Source of the DNA: an uncultured Pseudophaeobacter sp.
GTDB taxonomy: Bacteria > Pseudomonadota > Alphaproteobacteria > Rhodobacterales > Rhodobacteraceae
DNA: 64,000 nucleotides
Assembly: GCA_905479575.1 (NCBI GenBank)
Contig: CAJQNB010000017.1
Span: forward strand, 62,001-126,000
Direction: 5' to 3'
The notes below the pieces were generated by a model. It was given only the letters and a program-made list of their open reading frames with translations. It was not told where the DNA came from and did not search any database. This document shows positions 63,573-64,000 of the stretch, one piece after another. The position numbers and the translations under genes are program-made. The stretch's first letter is position 1; each line of letters begins with the position of its first letter.

Positions 63573-63664
63573 CGCCGTACCACCCGTTTGAAGGGGGGCA
63601 CGGTCACGCCTCTTGTCTGCATTTTTGCATTCCCTATTTGCTCAAGTAACTGGAGCACACTGTC

Positions 63665-64000
63665 ATGTTTCGTTTTTTTGAAAACCTTATCGACCCCTAT
63701 TGCGACTATCCGGAAACGGATCAACCGCCGACCCGGCTTTGGCCCTTTCTGAAGGCCTATTCGCAGCCGTTCAAAGCTGTGTTCATCCTGACCGCCTGCA
63801 TGTCGGTGGTGGTGGCCGCAATCGAAATTGGTCTGATCTACTACATGGGGCGGGTGGTTGATCTGCTGTCCAACCCACCAGAGCAGGTCTGGCAGAGCTA
63901 TGGCACCGAGCTCATCCTGGTGGCGCTGTTCATCCTGGTGTTGCGCCCGTTGCTGCAGCTGGCGGATGTCTTGCTGCTCAACAACGCCATTTTGCCGAAC
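63665..64000 (+). CDS. ABC transporter, membrane domain (5' end only)
   Basis: 112 codons to the window edge. A soluble lead (MFRFFENLIDPYCDYPETDQPP) then membrane segments VFILTACMSVVVAAIEIGLIYYMGRVVDLL and ELILVALFILVLRPLLQLADVLLL, as in type I exporter half-transporters. ATP-binding part lies beyond the window. GGAG about 10 bases before ATG 63665. A leader peptide lies upstream. Confidence 0.85.
   Translation, partial: MFRFFENLIDPYCDYPETDQPPTRLWPFLKAYSQPFKAVFILTACMSVVVAAIEIGLIYYMGRVVDLLSNPPEQVWQSYGTELILVALFILVLRPLLQLADVLLLNNAILPN

Overview
This is about 64 kb of chromosome from an alphaproteobacterium of the Rhodobacteraceae (Roseobacter group). The evidence is the RegB/SenC/RegA redox locus next to ahcY, a DivL-like PAS protein upstream of a tsaE-amgK-murU-addB-addA-trxA run, tandem Lin0512 proteins, and the alphaproteobacterial origin gene set (dnaQ-coaE-aroE-maf on one side, hemJ-rho-mnmE-mnmG-rsmG-parA-parB on the other). 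I cannot name the species. Nearly everything is core genome. I saw no rRNA, tRNA, CRISPR array, prophage, transposase or insertion sequence.

Layout. 1-1.4 kb: end of an EVE-domain gene, a DUF1761 membrane protein and a DUF2853 gene. 1.8-8.1 kb: ahcY, an HD hydrolase, a GT61 glycosyltransferase, regA, senC and divergent regB. 8.1-18.7 kb: a one-way cluster of the DivL-like PAS protein, tsaE, sugar kinase amgK, nucleotidyltransferase murU, the AddAB recombination nuclease and thioredoxin. 18.8-24.7 kb: a DUF6500 gene, two coupled Lin0512 genes, DUF1127, hslV-membrane protein-hslU and a lipoprotein-like hydrolase. 24.7-31.1 kb: Smr, MltA and Tim44 genes, fxsA, secB, then dnaQ-coaE-aroE-maf.

31.1-31.5 kb is the probable replication origin. 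It lies between divergent maf and hemJ, is AT-rich, and holds DnaA-box-like 9-mers, a perfect CtrA site (TTAA-N7-TTAA), a one-mismatch CtrA site and two GATTC motifs in a direct repeat. To its right lie rho, mnmE, mnmG, rsmG, parA and parB, with two perfect 16-bp parS sites embedded in mnmG and rsmG coding sequence. Genes on each side point away from the origin.

39-46 kb: hemW, rdgB, rph and divergent hrcA-grpE, then mutS. 46-54 kb: an isolated flagellin, malic enzyme, a PfkB sugar kinase, exported msrA, an aminotransferase/sulfotransferase pair, SCP2 and DUF1810 genes. 54-60 kb: argG, a membrane protein, ilvA, and a divergent Hpt / response-regulator-phosphatase pair. 60-64 kb: two Nudix genes, Hsp33, a CCA/poly(A) nucleotidyltransferase, an 8-codon leader peptide and the start of an ABC exporter.

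The strongest non-genic signals are the origin with CtrA and parS sites, a second perfect CtrA site before the DivL-like gene, a dispersed 3'-end element present four times always just downstream of a gene and in that gene's orientation, a 150-bp pair of inverted palindromes, RpoH-type promoters before hslV and hslO, and the leader peptide.
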